From: Candidatus Poribacteria bacterium | GTDB lineage: Bacteria; Poribacteria; WGA-4E; WGA-3G | Direction: 5' to 3' | DNA: 64,000 nt | NCBI GenBank assembly: GCA_022821965.1 | Contig: JAJECN010000059.1 | Location: 62,001 to 126,000 of the forward strand | Notes under the pieces: generated by a model | The model's database searches: none | What the model was told of the DNA's origin: nothing | What the model saw: only the letters and a program-made list of their open reading frames with translations | Part shown: piece after piece, positions 51,679 to 61,094 of the stretch | Numbering within the stretch: the first letter of the stretch is position 1 | Layout: each line of letters begins with the position of its first letter | Position numbers and translations under genes: made by a program

Positions 51679-53112
51679 GTGCAATTACAAGGGAAGCGGG
51701 TCACGGTCTTTGGTTTGAATCGGAGTGGAATCGCTGCTGCGAAACTGCTACGTTTGTATGGTGCCGTTGTTTCTGTTACAGACACGCGTTCCGGTGAAGC
51801 GTTGTCAAAAGAAATGGCTACACTTAACGGTTCCTCGGAACTGGACAAAACACCGATGGCTAACAGGCCGTCTGTGAACACTTGTGATCCGTATCGAACA
51901 TATTTTGGTGGGCATCCGTTGGAATGTATTACGGATACAGATTTTATAGTTGTTTCTCCCGGTGTGCCTCTTGATATTCCTATTCTGTGTGAGGCGCGGG
52001 CCAGAGACCTCCCGATTCTCGCGGAGTTGGAAATTTCTGCGAGCTTGTGTCCAGCACCGATTGTCGCTATTACCGGCACGAAGGGTAAATCAACGACAAC
52101 ACTGCTTACGGCTGCGATACTAAAAGCGGATGGCAGATTTCCGAACGTCTGTGTCGCAGGTAACATCGGGGTGCCGTTGGCGGCGGAGGTTCAAAACCTG
52201 ACGGATCAGGATATTGTTGTGGTTGAGGCAAGCAGTTTCCAATTGGAAAGCACCGTTACTTTCCAGCCAAAGGTTAGTGTCGTGCTTAATTTATCACGCG
52301 ATCACTTGGACAGGCATGGGACGATGTCGGCTTATCGTGAGGCGAAACAGAAAATCTCCGATAATCAGACAGCTGCAGATTGGATAGTTCTCAATGATGT
52401 GGAAGCGTCTGTCAAGGATTTTGCGGCATCAACTGCAGCACAAGCCATTTATTTTACGGACAAAGGTGTTCCTGAGAATTTGTCGTTTTCAGGAACGTTT
52501 AGAGATGGTTCAGGGATTTTCGCTCAGCAGAATGGGACACGCGAAAGGATATGTGAGCTTGCGGAGGTTCCCCTTCCCGGCGCACACAATGTACAAAATG
52601 TTCTCGCCGCTATTGCTGTGGGGCGGATTTTTGGTGTAGAAGGGGAGAAAATTCGGAAGGCACTTCTGGGCTTTGACCGGTCGCATCCTGCCTTATCTCA
52701 CGCTTTTGAGTTGCTCCGGACTTTAGACGGGATCCGTTTCATAAACGATTCAAAGGCGACAAACGTGGCAGCGGTCAAAGCAGCACTCGAATCGTTAGTA
52801 GATTCTCAGGTTGTGTTGATAATGGGCGGGTATGACAAGGGCAACGATTATACGCCTCTGTGTGAAATTGTTCAAACAAGGGTCAAAGGGGCAGTCATGC
52901 TCGGTGAACACACCCAACAGATTGAAAAGACGCTTGCTGGTGCAACCGATATAATGAAAGCCGGAACAATGACAGAGGCAGTGCAGATCGCTTACAAATA
53001 TGCGGTATCCGGTGATGTTGTTCTATTGTCGCCTGCAAATGCGAGTTTTGATATGTACACCGATTATAAAGCGCGAGGTGCTGACTTTAAGGCGGCAGTT
53101 GATGCGCTTTAA
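51679..53112 (+). CDS. murD: UDP-N-acetylmuramoyl-L-alanine--D-glutamate ligase
   Basis: A 477-aa Mur ligase adding D-Glu as second stem residue. The N-terminal VTVFGLNRSGIAAAKLL is the dinucleotide-like UDP-binding fold, the ATP loop is AITGTKGKSTTTLL near residue 136, and DIVVVEASSFQLES, NLSRDHLDRHG and FINDSKATN are all MurD-specific. GTG 51679 is preferred: GGGAG lies eight bases upstream and the family fold begins right after, whereas the frame's GTG at 51661 has no ribosome site. An insert of ~20 residues after position 55 lengthens the N-terminal domain. Confidence 0.95.
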   Translation: MQLQGKRVTVFGLNRSGIAAAKLLRLYGAVVSVTDTRSGEALSKEMATLNGSSELDKTPMANRPSVNTCDPYRTYFGGHPLECITDTDFIVVSPGVPLDIPILCEARARDLPILAELEISASLCPAPIVAITGTKGKSTTTLLTAAILKADGRFPNVCVAGNIGVPLAAEVQNLTDQDIVVVEASSFQLESTVTFQPKVSVVLNLSRDHLDRHGTMSAYREAKQKISDNQTAADWIVLNDVEASVKDFAASTAAQAIYFTDKGVPENLSFSGTFRDGSGIFAQQNGTRERICELAEVPLPGAHNVQNVLAAIAVGRIFGVEGEKIRKALLGFDRSHPALSHAFELLRTLDGIRFINDSKATNVAAVKAALESLVDSQVVLIMGGYDKGNDYTPLCEIVQTRVKGAVMLGEHTQQIEKTLAGATDIMKAGTMTEAVQIAYKYAVSGDVVLLSPANASFDMYTDYKARGADFKAAVDAL

Positions 53113-53187
53113 GTGCTTCATTAGAAATTTTCAGAAACCTGAATTTTTAGGCATTGGGCAACACGGAAAAGGATTAGAAATACCGCG

Positions 53188-54456
53188 ATGGTCCGCAACT
53201 ACCTAAAAAACTCTTCCCGTAGCAATCGGGGTTCCAAATCTAACCCAAAATCTGGGTTTAAATGGACAAACACGCGCACCTACTCTGTTCCAGAAGAACA
53301 GCCGGAGCAAGTCGTAGAGGCACCTCCTGTACAAAATGGGCGAATGGATAGAGGATTGATTGCGATTACCCTTTGTCTCATTGCGATAGGCATCTTGATG
53401 GTATACAGTGCAAGCCATCTTCTTTCTTCAAGACACTACGATGGTTATAGTTACCGTTATTTGCAGATACACATTATCGCATGTGGTATCGGTTTATTAG
53501 GTATGTTTTTAGCGTCCTACCTGCCCTATAGGTTTTATGCGATGTATGCCAACCTCTTTTTGATACTTGCCTTTGTGTTGTTGTTATTGGTTTTCGTGCC
53601 GGGCTTGGGCTCAAGCGTTCAGGGTGCGGAAGGCAGTAGATTTAGACGCTGGATCCGGCTCGGGAATTTTTCCGTTAATTTTCAACCTGTTGAATTTGCG
53701 AAGATAGCGTTGGTTATGCATGTGGCGAATTTTATAAGCCGTAATCCAGAGCGCGTCAAGAGTTTTTTTAACGGTATAGTTCCAAATATGCTGATTGTGG
53801 GGACCGCTTTCGGTCTCGTGTACATCCAACCGGATTTCGGTTCGGCGTTCTTATTGATGGTAACTGTTTGTATCTTGTTATTTATCGGGGGTATGCGTAT
53901 CTGGCATGTGCTGACACTTGGTGGTGTAGGTGGTGGGCTGCTCAGTTTCCTTATAATTCGAGATCCATATAAGTTGAAACGGGTCAAGGATTATTTTGCG
54001 ATGTTGCAGTCTCCGGATGGCACCAACTATCAATTAACGCGCTCTTTGGACGCACTTGAAGGTGGTGGACTCCTTGGTGTAGGAATCGATAGTAGTCTGC
54101 AGAAAATATCTCGTCTCCCTTATCCGCACACGGATTTTATTTTCGCTGTTTTGGGGGAGGAATTTGGATTTATCGGTACTGTGGCTGTGACGTTTATTTT
54201 CATGTTATTTATATGGCGCGGGCTTCACATCGCCAGACATGCGAGTAGTTTGTTTGGGTCTTTGCTCGCCACCGGAATCACAATTATGATCGGTTTACAA
54301 GCGTTTATTAACATTGGTGTCGTAACGGGTTTGTTACCAACGAAAGGAATTACATTACCTTTTATCAGTTATGGTGGTTCTTCAATTGTTCTCAGTCTTG
54401 TGAGCGTTGGCATCCTTCTTAATATATCGCGGGGTAGTGTTAAGAACATGGACTGA
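53188..54456 (+). CDS. ftsW: Peptidoglycan glycosyltransferase FtsW
   Basis: A 422-aa SEDS-family lipid II polymerase for septal peptidoglycan. A ~50-residue basic, Ser/Asn/Pro-rich cytoplasmic extension precedes the first of about ten TMs. Family motifs are RRWIRLGNFSVNFQPVEFAKI, RVKDYFAM (RVxxF) and GLLPTKGITLPFISYGGSS. It is between murD and murG as in most bacteria and should pair with FtsI. The long N-terminal tail could contact cytoplasmic divisome proteins (inference). Confidence 0.96.
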   Translation: MVRNYLKNSSRSNRGSKSNPKSGFKWTNTRTYSVPEEQPEQVVEAPPVQNGRMDRGLIAITLCLIAIGILMVYSASHLLSSRHYDGYSYRYLQIHIIACGIGLLGMFLASYLPYRFYAMYANLFLILAFVLLLLVFVPGLGSSVQGAEGSRFRRWIRLGNFSVNFQPVEFAKIALVMHVANFISRNPERVKSFFNGIVPNMLIVGTAFGLVYIQPDFGSAFLLMVTVCILLFIGGMRIWHVLTLGGVGGGLLSFLIIRDPYKLKRVKDYFAMLQSPDGTNYQLTRSLDALEGGGLLGVGIDSSLQKISRLPYPHTDFIFAVLGEEFGFIGTVAVTFIFMLFIWRGLHIARHASSLFGSLLATGITIMIGLQAFINIGVVTGLLPTKGITLPFISYGGSSIVLSLVSVGILLNISRGSVKNMD

Positions 54457-54515
54457 ATTAATCCGGTTTTGTAAGGTGAAGTTTTCCAAATAGCACCGTT
54501 TAATAGGATTAAAGT

Positions 54516-55715
54516 ATGATGACTTCTGAGCGTTGCAATACAGATTTATCAAAGACTGACAATCCCAATTTACCGTCACCGTCAGAGGGACCAACACACA
54601 AGAAAGTTGTTATTGCTGGCGGTGGTACAGGTGGACATATCTATCCTGCGATTGGGATCGCACAGGCACTGCATCGCTTGGATACCACAGTAGATATTGT
54701 GTTCATCGGTGGGGAAGGTAAGTTGGAATCAACCCTCATTCCGCAACATGGGTTTCGGTTCTTACCAATTTCGGTTGCGGGGTTTCCGCGCCGCTTCACT
54801 TTACAGTGGTTCCCGGTTATTTGGAAGGTTTTTCGCGGCGTTATCCAATCGTTGCGGTATATGAAGGAACTACAGCCAGATGTTGTTATAGGAACGGGGG
54901 GCTATGTTTCAGGTCCGGTGCTTTTCGCCGGTCTTTTAGGCAAAATTCCGATTGCTATCCAGGAACAGAACGCTTCTGTTGGCTTGACGAACGGTATCTT
55001 GGCGCGATGGGCAGACGCTGCTTATCTCGCGATGGAATCAGTTCGCGAGAACGGTTCGTTTCGATCTACCATGCATGTAGCGGTCACAGGAAACCCTATT
55101 CGTCCGTCAATCACTACATTCCCGAAACGCGACGAAACTTATAAAAAATTTGGGTTGTGCCCAGATCGGAAAACAATCTTTGTCATGGGTGGCAGTCAAG
55201 GTGCTCATGCCATTAATGAAGCGATTGTAGCTGCGCTGCCACACTTAATCGGATTTGCTGATCGTATCCAGGTAGTTCATCAAACTGGTGCAGCTGAAGT
55301 TGAGAACGTTCAAGCGGCGTATGACCGGGAACTGGCATCGCATAAGGAATTTCTATATTACGTGCGCCCCTTTTTTGATACTGTTGAGGAAATTTATAGC
55401 ATCACGGACGTTATGGTGTGCAGAGCTGGCGGAATGACTGTTGCCGAGGTTACAGCATGCGGTATTCCGGCAATTTTCATCCCATTACCTTCACAAACAG
55501 GAAATGATCAGGTGTTAAACGCTCGGACTGTTGCTCAACAAGGTGCCGCTGTTGTGCTTGAGCAGGGTGCCTTTACAGTTGAGACATTGGTTGAGAATCT
55601 TATGAACGTGGCGTTAGATGGAAGCACGCGTCAGCGGATGGTAACCGCAAGTCGGGCTCTTGGCAAACCACACGCAAGTGATGATATCGCCAAGTCGATT
55701 CTTTCTTACGCGTAG
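54516..55715 (+). CDS. murG: UDP-GlcNAc--MurNAc-pentapeptide-undecaprenol GlcNAc transferase
   Basis: A 399-aa membrane-associated GT-B glycosyltransferase converting lipid I to lipid II. A ~28-residue polar N-terminal extension precedes VVIAGGGTGGHIYPAIGIA (G-loop). Further motifs are GTGGYVSGPVLFAG, QEQNASVG, FVMGGSQGAHAIN, CRAGGMTVAEVTACG and PLPSQTGNDQ (UDP-GlcNAc binding). ATG 54516 has AGGATTAAAGT in front; a start at a later codon nearer to VVIAGG cannot be excluded. Confidence 0.96.
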   Translation: MMTSERCNTDLSKTDNPNLPSPSEGPTHKKVVIAGGGTGGHIYPAIGIAQALHRLDTTVDIVFIGGEGKLESTLIPQHGFRFLPISVAGFPRRFTLQWFPVIWKVFRGVIQSLRYMKELQPDVVIGTGGYVSGPVLFAGLLGKIPIAIQEQNASVGLTNGILARWADAAYLAMESVRENGSFRSTMHVAVTGNPIRPSITTFPKRDETYKKFGLCPDRKTIFVMGGSQGAHAINEAIVAALPHLIGFADRIQVVHQTGAAEVENVQAAYDRELASHKEFLYYVRPFFDTVEEIYSITDVMVCRAGGMTVAEVTACGIPAIFIPLPSQTGNDQVLNARTVAQQGAAVVLEQGAFTVETLVENLMNVALDGSTRQRMVTASRALGKPHASDDIAKSILSYA

Positions 55716-55770
55716 TTAGTAGTGTTCAAGGTGTCGTTTGCAAGCCTTAAACTGGAAAGAAAAGAACAAG

Positions 55771-57138
55771 ATGTTTGGAAAAACAAAACATATCCATATC
55801 ATTGGTATTGGCGGTGCTGGCTTGAGTGGTATCACTGAGATTCTGCTGGATCTCGGATTTCGTGTGACCGGATCAGATATTCAAAAGTCGTATACTACAG
55901 AACACTTGCGCAGTCGCGGAGCAACTATCTATAATGGGCATGCTGCCTCGCAAATGTGTGGTGCCGACGTTGTTGTTATGTCGCCTGCTATTCCTCCTGA
56001 CAATCCGGAGTTCCTCGCCGCAGAGGCACAAAAAATCCCGATTATCAGAGGCGCGGAGATGTTGAATGAGATCACCCGAATGCGCTACAGTGTTGCCGTT
56101 AGTGGAACACATGGAAAAACGACCACAACGGCTATGACGGCGACAGTCCTTGCTGATCTAGATCCGACGGTTGTTGTGGGTGGGAAACTTGTGGATGGCA
56201 GTCACGCTCGAACTGGTGAAGGTGATGTTATGGTAGTTGAAGCAGACGAAGCCTACGGCTCAATTGAGATGTTCTATCCGACCGTTGCTGTTGTAACGTC
56301 CGTTGATGCTGATCATCTGGATTATTATAGTAGTGTTGACGAGATTGGTGAAACTTTTCTTAAATTCATCAATAAAGTGCCGTTCTATGGTGCGGCCGTT
56401 CTGTGCTTGGATTCAGAGAACGTTCAAAGATTCATCCCACGGGTTAAGAAGCGTTATGTTACCTATGGGCTTGAAATAGGGGCAGATCTGGTTGCTGAAG
56501 GAATTACGGTAGAAGGTCCCACCTCGCGGTATCGAGTCCGCAAAAATGGACACCTGTACGGCGAAATTCACCTCAAAATGCCGGGTCGCCATAATATTTC
56601 CAACTCTTTAGCAGCGATAGCCGTTGGACTTGAACTTGATATTCCGTTTGATCGAATTCGGGAGAGGCTTGAGTCGTTTCGGGGCGTGCATCGTCGTTTT
56701 GAAGTGCTCGGTGAGGTTAACGACATCATTGTTGTTGACGATTACGCCCATAATCCAGCCAAGTTGAAGGCAGCATTGAGTGGTGCGCGCGATGGATATA
56801 AACGTCGTATTGTCGCTATTTTCCAACCGCATCGATACCAACGGGTCCGGGATTTGGCGGACGAATTCTCTCGTTCTTTTTATCAGGCGGATGTGCTTAT
56901 TGTCACCTCAATCTATAGTGCTGGGGAGGTGCCTATTAAAAACGTCACAGCTGAAAAACTGGCGAAAGCGATACAAGCGCATGGGCATCGTAATGTTCAC
57001 TATGTACCGAACACAGATGAAATTACAGACGTTCTGATGAAGATCACGCAGCCCAAAGATATCGTCATCACACTTGGAGCAGGCGATATAAGTAAAGTGG
57101 GGCACGAGTTTTTAAACAGGCTTCAGGCGGAGAATTAA
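55771..57138 (+). CDS. murC: UDP-N-acetylmuramate--L-alanine ligase
   Basis: A 455-aa Mur ligase adding L-Ala to UDP-MurNAc, the first committed stem-peptide step. Motifs are HIIGIGGAGLSGI at the N-terminus, AVSGTHGKTTTTAMTA (ATP loop), VVEADEAYGS, DADHLDYYSS, GRHNISNSLAA and VVDDYAHNPAKL. ATG 55771 matches the family N-terminus; the frame extends to a TTG at 55738 with no ribosome site. MurB, usually adjacent to MurC, is missing here. Confidence 0.96.
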   Translation: MFGKTKHIHIIGIGGAGLSGITEILLDLGFRVTGSDIQKSYTTEHLRSRGATIYNGHAASQMCGADVVVMSPAIPPDNPEFLAAEAQKIPIIRGAEMLNEITRMRYSVAVSGTHGKTTTTAMTATVLADLDPTVVVGGKLVDGSHARTGEGDVMVVEADEAYGSIEMFYPTVAVVTSVDADHLDYYSSVDEIGETFLKFINKVPFYGAAVLCLDSENVQRFIPRVKKRYVTYGLEIGADLVAEGITVEGPTSRYRVRKNGHLYGEIHLKMPGRHNISNSLAAIAVGLELDIPFDRIRERLESFRGVHRRFEVLGEVNDIIVVDDYAHNPAKLKAALSGARDGYKRRIVAIFQPHRYQRVRDLADEFSRSFYQADVLIVTSIYSAGEVPIKNVTAEKLAKAIQAHGHRNVHYVPNTDEITDVLMKITQPKDIVITLGAGDISKVGHEFLNRLQAEN

Positions 57139-57223
57139 TCAAAACATACTTCTTTTGCCGTGGACACGTTTTTTCGCGACGAGGTTTACCCGAACCACGC
57201 ACTTGACAAGTGAAAATAATCAG

Positions 57224-58186
57224 ATGCAAATTCAATTAACTTCAAATAGACAACTTGCTATTACAAAAGAAACCAGAAAAAAGTCAGCGTTCTTCGGTAA
57301 AAAGCGTAGTGGATATACACGACAAAGTTCCATGCCTGCGCGGCGACTTGGTAAACATCCTAACGCAAAGATATATATGTGGCGGCGTGTGATATTCGTC
57401 CTCGCGTTTCTGATCACTTTATCATTTATCGGAAAGATAGCACTCGGTTTTTTTGGTGCTGAATACGTTTCTCTTGAACTTTCAGGAAATATACACTATA
57501 CTGATGTACAAATTTATGATGTGCTCGGCGAAAAGTTAGAAAATATCGTCACAGATTCTGAAGAGCAAACAGCCGCCTATCTTCAGGAGAATTTGAGTTA
57601 TATTAAAGATGTGCACGTTGTCAAGCATGTGATGAAGCGGATCCTCACCATAACTGTTACCGAGCGTGAACCCTTTGCCCTTCTGAGGTTTGATGATGCC
57701 GCGCAAACTCCTGCATCTGCTGATAGTTCATTTTTTCTGGTAGATATTGATGGACATGTGTTAAAAAATATAGAGGTTGGAAAAGCAGGTTTACAGAAAT
57801 CTGGGGAACTCGAAGGAAAGGTAATACTTCTGGCGGAAGGCGATCAACTCCCTAAAGTTGGTACTGCGGTGCAGATGCCCGAAGTTACATTGGGATTAAC
57901 GGTTCTAAAAACGACCCTGCTTCAGGAACCGAATCTTGCGGCGCAGATGGAGACTATTGATGCGAGTGATTCCCAGAAAATTGAGCTGCGGATTGATGGG
58001 CTACCTGTGCCAGTATGGCTTGCTGCAGATACGATTGAATCTGGGCTTCATCATACGGTTCTGCTTCTAAAGCAGCATAGAACTCGGGTCCTTGGGCTTA
58101 TTAGTGATGCTCCAAACGCAACACCGTATCTTGATGCAAGGTTCCAAGATGCGCTCTACTTAGGGGGTTATACTGAAGACGATTAG
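57224..58186 (+). CDS. ftsQ: Cell division protein FtsQ
   Basis: A 320-aa bitopic protein with a basic ~50-residue cytoplasmic tail, one TM (VIFVLAFLITLSFIGKIAL), then a POTRA domain (VSLELSGNIHYTDVQIYDVL) and the beta-rich FtsQ domain. Position between murC and ftsA supports the call. ATG 57224 is used; the frame's earlier TTG at 57155 would add 23 residues without a ribosome site. FtsQ scaffolds FtsB/FtsL at the septum. Confidence 0.88.
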   Translation: MQIQLTSNRQLAITKETRKKSAFFGKKRSGYTRQSSMPARRLGKHPNAKIYMWRRVIFVLAFLITLSFIGKIALGFFGAEYVSLELSGNIHYTDVQIYDVLGEKLENIVTDSEEQTAAYLQENLSYIKDVHVVKHVMKRILTITVTEREPFALLRFDDAAQTPASADSSFFLVDIDGHVLKNIEVGKAGLQKSGELEGKVILLAEGDQLPKVGTAVQMPEVTLGLTVLKTTLLQEPNLAAQMETIDASDSQKIELRIDGLPVPVWLAADTIESGLHHTVLLLKQHRTRVLGLISDAPNATPYLDARFQDALYLGGYTEDD

Positions 58187-58282
58187 TCCTATCTCGTAAG
58201 TACCGCTGGGTACTATGGAACGACGTCTCTGCTCCTGCCTAATGTCCTTGCTACCAAAGGCGGAGGAGGTGAAAATATCTAA

Positions 58283-59509
58283 ATGCCAAAACAAAATATT
58301 ATCGCGGGACTTGATATCGGTTCAAGCAAAATTTCAGTAGTTGTTGGGAATACTCTGCACGGGAACGCCCAAAAAATAGGTATTATCGGCGTTGGACATG
58401 CTACATCCGAAGGGCTTCGCCGTGGTGTTGTCGTTGACATCAATCAGACAGCTGAAGCGATCCGCAAAGCCATTTCGAGTGCTGAGTTGATGGCAGGCGT
58501 GAAAATAGACGCTGTCTGTGTCGGTGTTTCTGGTGAACATGTTATTGGTCAAACGTCGCATGGTGTCGTTTCAGTGGCAAATACTGAGATTTCGCAGGAT
58601 GATGTTGACCGAGCGATGTTAGCGGCGAAAGCAATATCTATTCCGGCTGACCGAGAAATTCTACATGTAATCGAACAAAATTTTGTCGTTGATGCACAAA
58701 ATCGTATTAGGGAACCCGTTGGTATGTCCGGTGCGCGTCTTGAGGCTTACGCCTATATTATTACAGGGGGCACAACGGCTATTCAAAATCTGCTCAATAG
58801 TATCGAAAAGGCAGGGGTGCCCATAGTTGAGACCCTTGTAGCCGCACCTCTTGCTGCTACACAAGCAACTATCTCAAGAGATGAACGTGAAGTTGGCATC
58901 GCCCTTGTTGACATTGGTGATGGAACGACTGAAATTATCGTTTATAAAGAAGATTCTATCCAACATACAGCAGTGATTCCTGTCGGGGGACAGCACATTA
59001 CTAACGATATTGCTCAGTACTTAAAAGTTACTCTTCCTGAAGCGGAGGAACTGAAACTTAACCGTGGTTGTGCTTGGACAGAATTAGTGGATCCTGATGA
59101 AACAAGGTCTATTCCAGTTACGAGTGATTCAACACCACCGCGTTTCATTGACCGAATTGAACTCGCCCAAATTATTGAGTACCGTATGGCTGAAATCTTA
59201 GAAGTGATTGGTGATGAATTGGGTGACATTCAACTCCCGGGTGGACTTGTACTGACTGGTGGTACTGCCCTCTTGGACGGTTTGCAAGAACTCGCCGAGG
59301 CTATGCTCCACTTGCGCGTCCAGATCGGTTACCCGCGCGGATTACAAGGCTTAACTGACCGAGTCAACCATCCGATGTACACTGGAGGGATAGGGCTTGC
59401 TCTTTATGGTGAGACTTTGCGGCAGCAAGAGCGTGAACATGACGCTCGCCATGGAAGCAATGCCTTCGGGTCGTTCTTGCAGCGTATCAAAGAGTGGTTC
59501 GGGTATTAG
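58283..59509 (+). CDS. ftsA: Cell division protein FtsA
   Basis: A 408-aa actin-fold ATPase that tethers FtsZ to the membrane. Motifs are IAGLDIGSSKISVVVG (phosphate-1), SGARLEAYAYII, ALVDIGDGTTEIIVY (phosphate-2) and LVLTGGTALLDGL (adenosine). The C-terminal FLQRIKEWFGY is the amphipathic membrane-targeting helix. GGAGGTG lies upstream. A separate ftsZ promoter lies in the gap that follows. Confidence 0.97.
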   Translation: MPKQNIIAGLDIGSSKISVVVGNTLHGNAQKIGIIGVGHATSEGLRRGVVVDINQTAEAIRKAISSAELMAGVKIDAVCVGVSGEHVIGQTSHGVVSVANTEISQDDVDRAMLAAKAISIPADREILHVIEQNFVVDAQNRIREPVGMSGARLEAYAYIITGGTTAIQNLLNSIEKAGVPIVETLVAAPLAATQATISRDEREVGIALVDIGDGTTEIIVYKEDSIQHTAVIPVGGQHITNDIAQYLKVTLPEAEELKLNRGCAWTELVDPDETRSIPVTSDSTPPRFIDRIELAQIIEYRMAEILEVIGDELGDIQLPGGLVLTGGTALLDGLQELAEAMLHLRVQIGYPRGLQGLTDRVNHPMYTGGIGLALYGETLRQQEREHDARHGSNAFGSFLQRIKEWFGY

Positions 59510-59558
59510 GTATGTTCTTAATAGGGCAACCCTATTTACGCTAAACTTGCGGGAACAT

Positions 59559-59587
59559 TTGACATAACTTCTCTAATAGCGTATAAT
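59559..59587 (+). promoter_or_regulatory. Perfect consensus sigma-70 promoter for ftsZ
   Basis: TTGACA, exactly 17 nt, TATAAT: all twelve consensus bases match. It lies between ftsA and ftsZ, ~118 bp before the ftsZ ATG, giving ftsZ its own strong transcription within the dcw cluster. Confidence 0.85.
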
Positions 59588-59670
59588 TTAATGTGAAAAA
59601 GCGAATCCGATGAAAGTTATCAGAGGACCTCGGTCTGGAGATTGAGGCTACAACGATAGGAGGAATTAGG

Positions 59671-59697
59671 TTGCTGTGTCTTTGTTATAGTAACTGA
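59671..59697 (+). CDS. Possible 8-codon leader ORF before ftsZ
   Basis: AGGAGG lies six bases before TTG 59671, opening an 8-codon frame (MLCLCYSN) that stops at 59697, nine bases before the ftsZ ATG. ftsZ itself has only a weak ribosome site, so the leader could couple translation. It may equally be a chance frame; it is too short for family evidence. Confidence 0.3.
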   Translation: MLCLCYSN

Positions 59698-59705
59698 AAT
59701 CCAAG

Positions 59706-61007
59706 ATGATACAATTTGAACAGGAAGAATTTGAAAGTGTACGTGCCAAAATTAAAGTCATAGGAGTTGGTGGAGCGGGTGGAAACGCTGTGAAACGTAT
59801 GATTGAAGCGGGGCTCACTGGCATAGAATTTTACGCTGTCAATACTGACCAACAAGCACTTATGACTTGCCTCGGGGCTGCCCAAATCCAGATCGGCTAT
59901 AACACTACCGAGGGCTTAGGTTCCGGAGCAGACCCCGAAATCGGCAGAAAAGCTGCTGATGAAGACAGAGAACAGCTCGAAACTATTGTAGAAAATGCAA
60001 ATATGGTTTTCATCACTGCTGGTATGGGCGGTGGAACTGGTACCGGTGCAGCACCGCTCATTGCTTTGCTGGCAAAAGAACGCGGTGCGCTCACTATTGG
60101 GGTCGTGACACGTCCTTTTAACTTTGAAGGACAACGCCGTGCAGCCGCCGCTGAGACAGGACTTGAAGAACTCCGCGCAGCTGCAGATTCCGTAATTGTT
60201 GTACCAAACCAGCGTCTCATCGATACTATGGACAGGAAGCTTCCAATCCGAGAGGCATTTCGTAAGGGAGATGAGATTCTTCTGCATGGGGTTCAGAGCA
60301 TATCCGACATTGTGACGGAATCAGGCGAAATTAACGTTGACTTTGCCGATGTTGAATCTATTATGCGCGATGCCGGCAGCGCGTTGATGGGCATGGGGAG
60401 TGCTACGGGTGATAATCGCGCACCAATTGCTGCAGAACAGGCGATCAGTTCACCCCTCCTTGAACAGACCGACATCGCTGGAGCTGTCGGTATGATTGTC
60501 AACATCACTGCACCCCCTGATTTCATGATGCACGAACTCGATGAAGCGATGGGGGTTATTCAGGATACTGCACCTGATGCCCAAATTATCTTTGGTCTCG
60601 TTTACAGGGATGAAATGGAACACGGAGATGAAGTTCTTGTAACTGTCATCGCGACAGGTTTTGATTCTAATGAGGAAGAGGTATTCAGAGGTACTGACAG
60701 AAGTGCTGCGCGATATGATGACGCGGATACATATCAGAGACAGCCAGCGGCTGCATCTAAGCGGCGTGTTCCGGGTTCTGGCAGGTCCCTGTCCGGTGTC
60801 GGTGGACCATCATCTGGTAGATCCACAGTTCCAAGGCGTGGGCGCGCTGAAAATACCACACCACCCGCGGAACAGGAGCAGGAACCCCAAGGCAGACCAC
60901 AACGAAAACCTACCCGCGGAAAGGATCAAGGTACACCGCAGCGTGAAACAGATTGGGAGATTCCAGCGTTTCTGCGTGTTCAAAAAAGGGGTAGAGACGA
61001 CAAATAG
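59706..61007 (+). CDS. ftsZ: Cell division protein FtsZ
   Basis: A 433-aa tubulin-like GTPase forming the Z-ring. The GTPase domain has IKVIGVGGAGGNAVKRM, VNTDQQAL, GGGTGTG and PFNFEGQRR. The T7 loop NVDFAD follows helix H7, then the C-terminal polymerisation domain to ~residue 315. A ~95-residue Pro/Arg/Gln-rich disordered linker leads to the conserved tail DWEIPAFLRVQKR that binds FtsA. It is the complete counterpart of the truncated domain in the ECF-FtsZ fusion at 3904-5109. Its own consensus promoter precedes it. Confidence 0.98.
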   Translation: MIQFEQEEFESVRAKIKVIGVGGAGGNAVKRMIEAGLTGIEFYAVNTDQQALMTCLGAAQIQIGYNTTEGLGSGADPEIGRKAADEDREQLETIVENANMVFITAGMGGGTGTGAAPLIALLAKERGALTIGVVTRPFNFEGQRRAAAAETGLEELRAAADSVIVVPNQRLIDTMDRKLPIREAFRKGDEILLHGVQSISDIVTESGEINVDFADVESIMRDAGSALMGMGSATGDNRAPIAAEQAISSPLLEQTDIAGAVGMIVNITAPPDFMMHELDEAMGVIQDTAPDAQIIFGLVYRDEMEHGDEVLVTVIATGFDSNEEEVFRGTDRSAARYDDADTYQRQPAAASKRRVPGSGRSLSGVGGPSSGRSTVPRRGRAENTTPPAEQEQEPQGRPQRKPTRGKDQGTPQRETDWEIPAFLRVQKRGRDDK

Positions 61008-61061
61008 GAATTAACTCTATATTAACTCTTATCGTTTGATTCGGATTCCTAAACGGACTAA

Positions 61062-61094
61062 CGCCGCATTGTGTTTTGATAGGACAATGTGGCG
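61062..61094. terminator. Hairpin between ftsZ and the radical SAM gene
   Basis: CGCCGCATTGT and ACAATGTGGCG form an 11-bp stem (one mismatch) with an 11-nt loop. It overlaps the most upstream possible start (TTG 61076) of the following gene and may separate the two units. There is no T-run. Confidence 0.4.
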
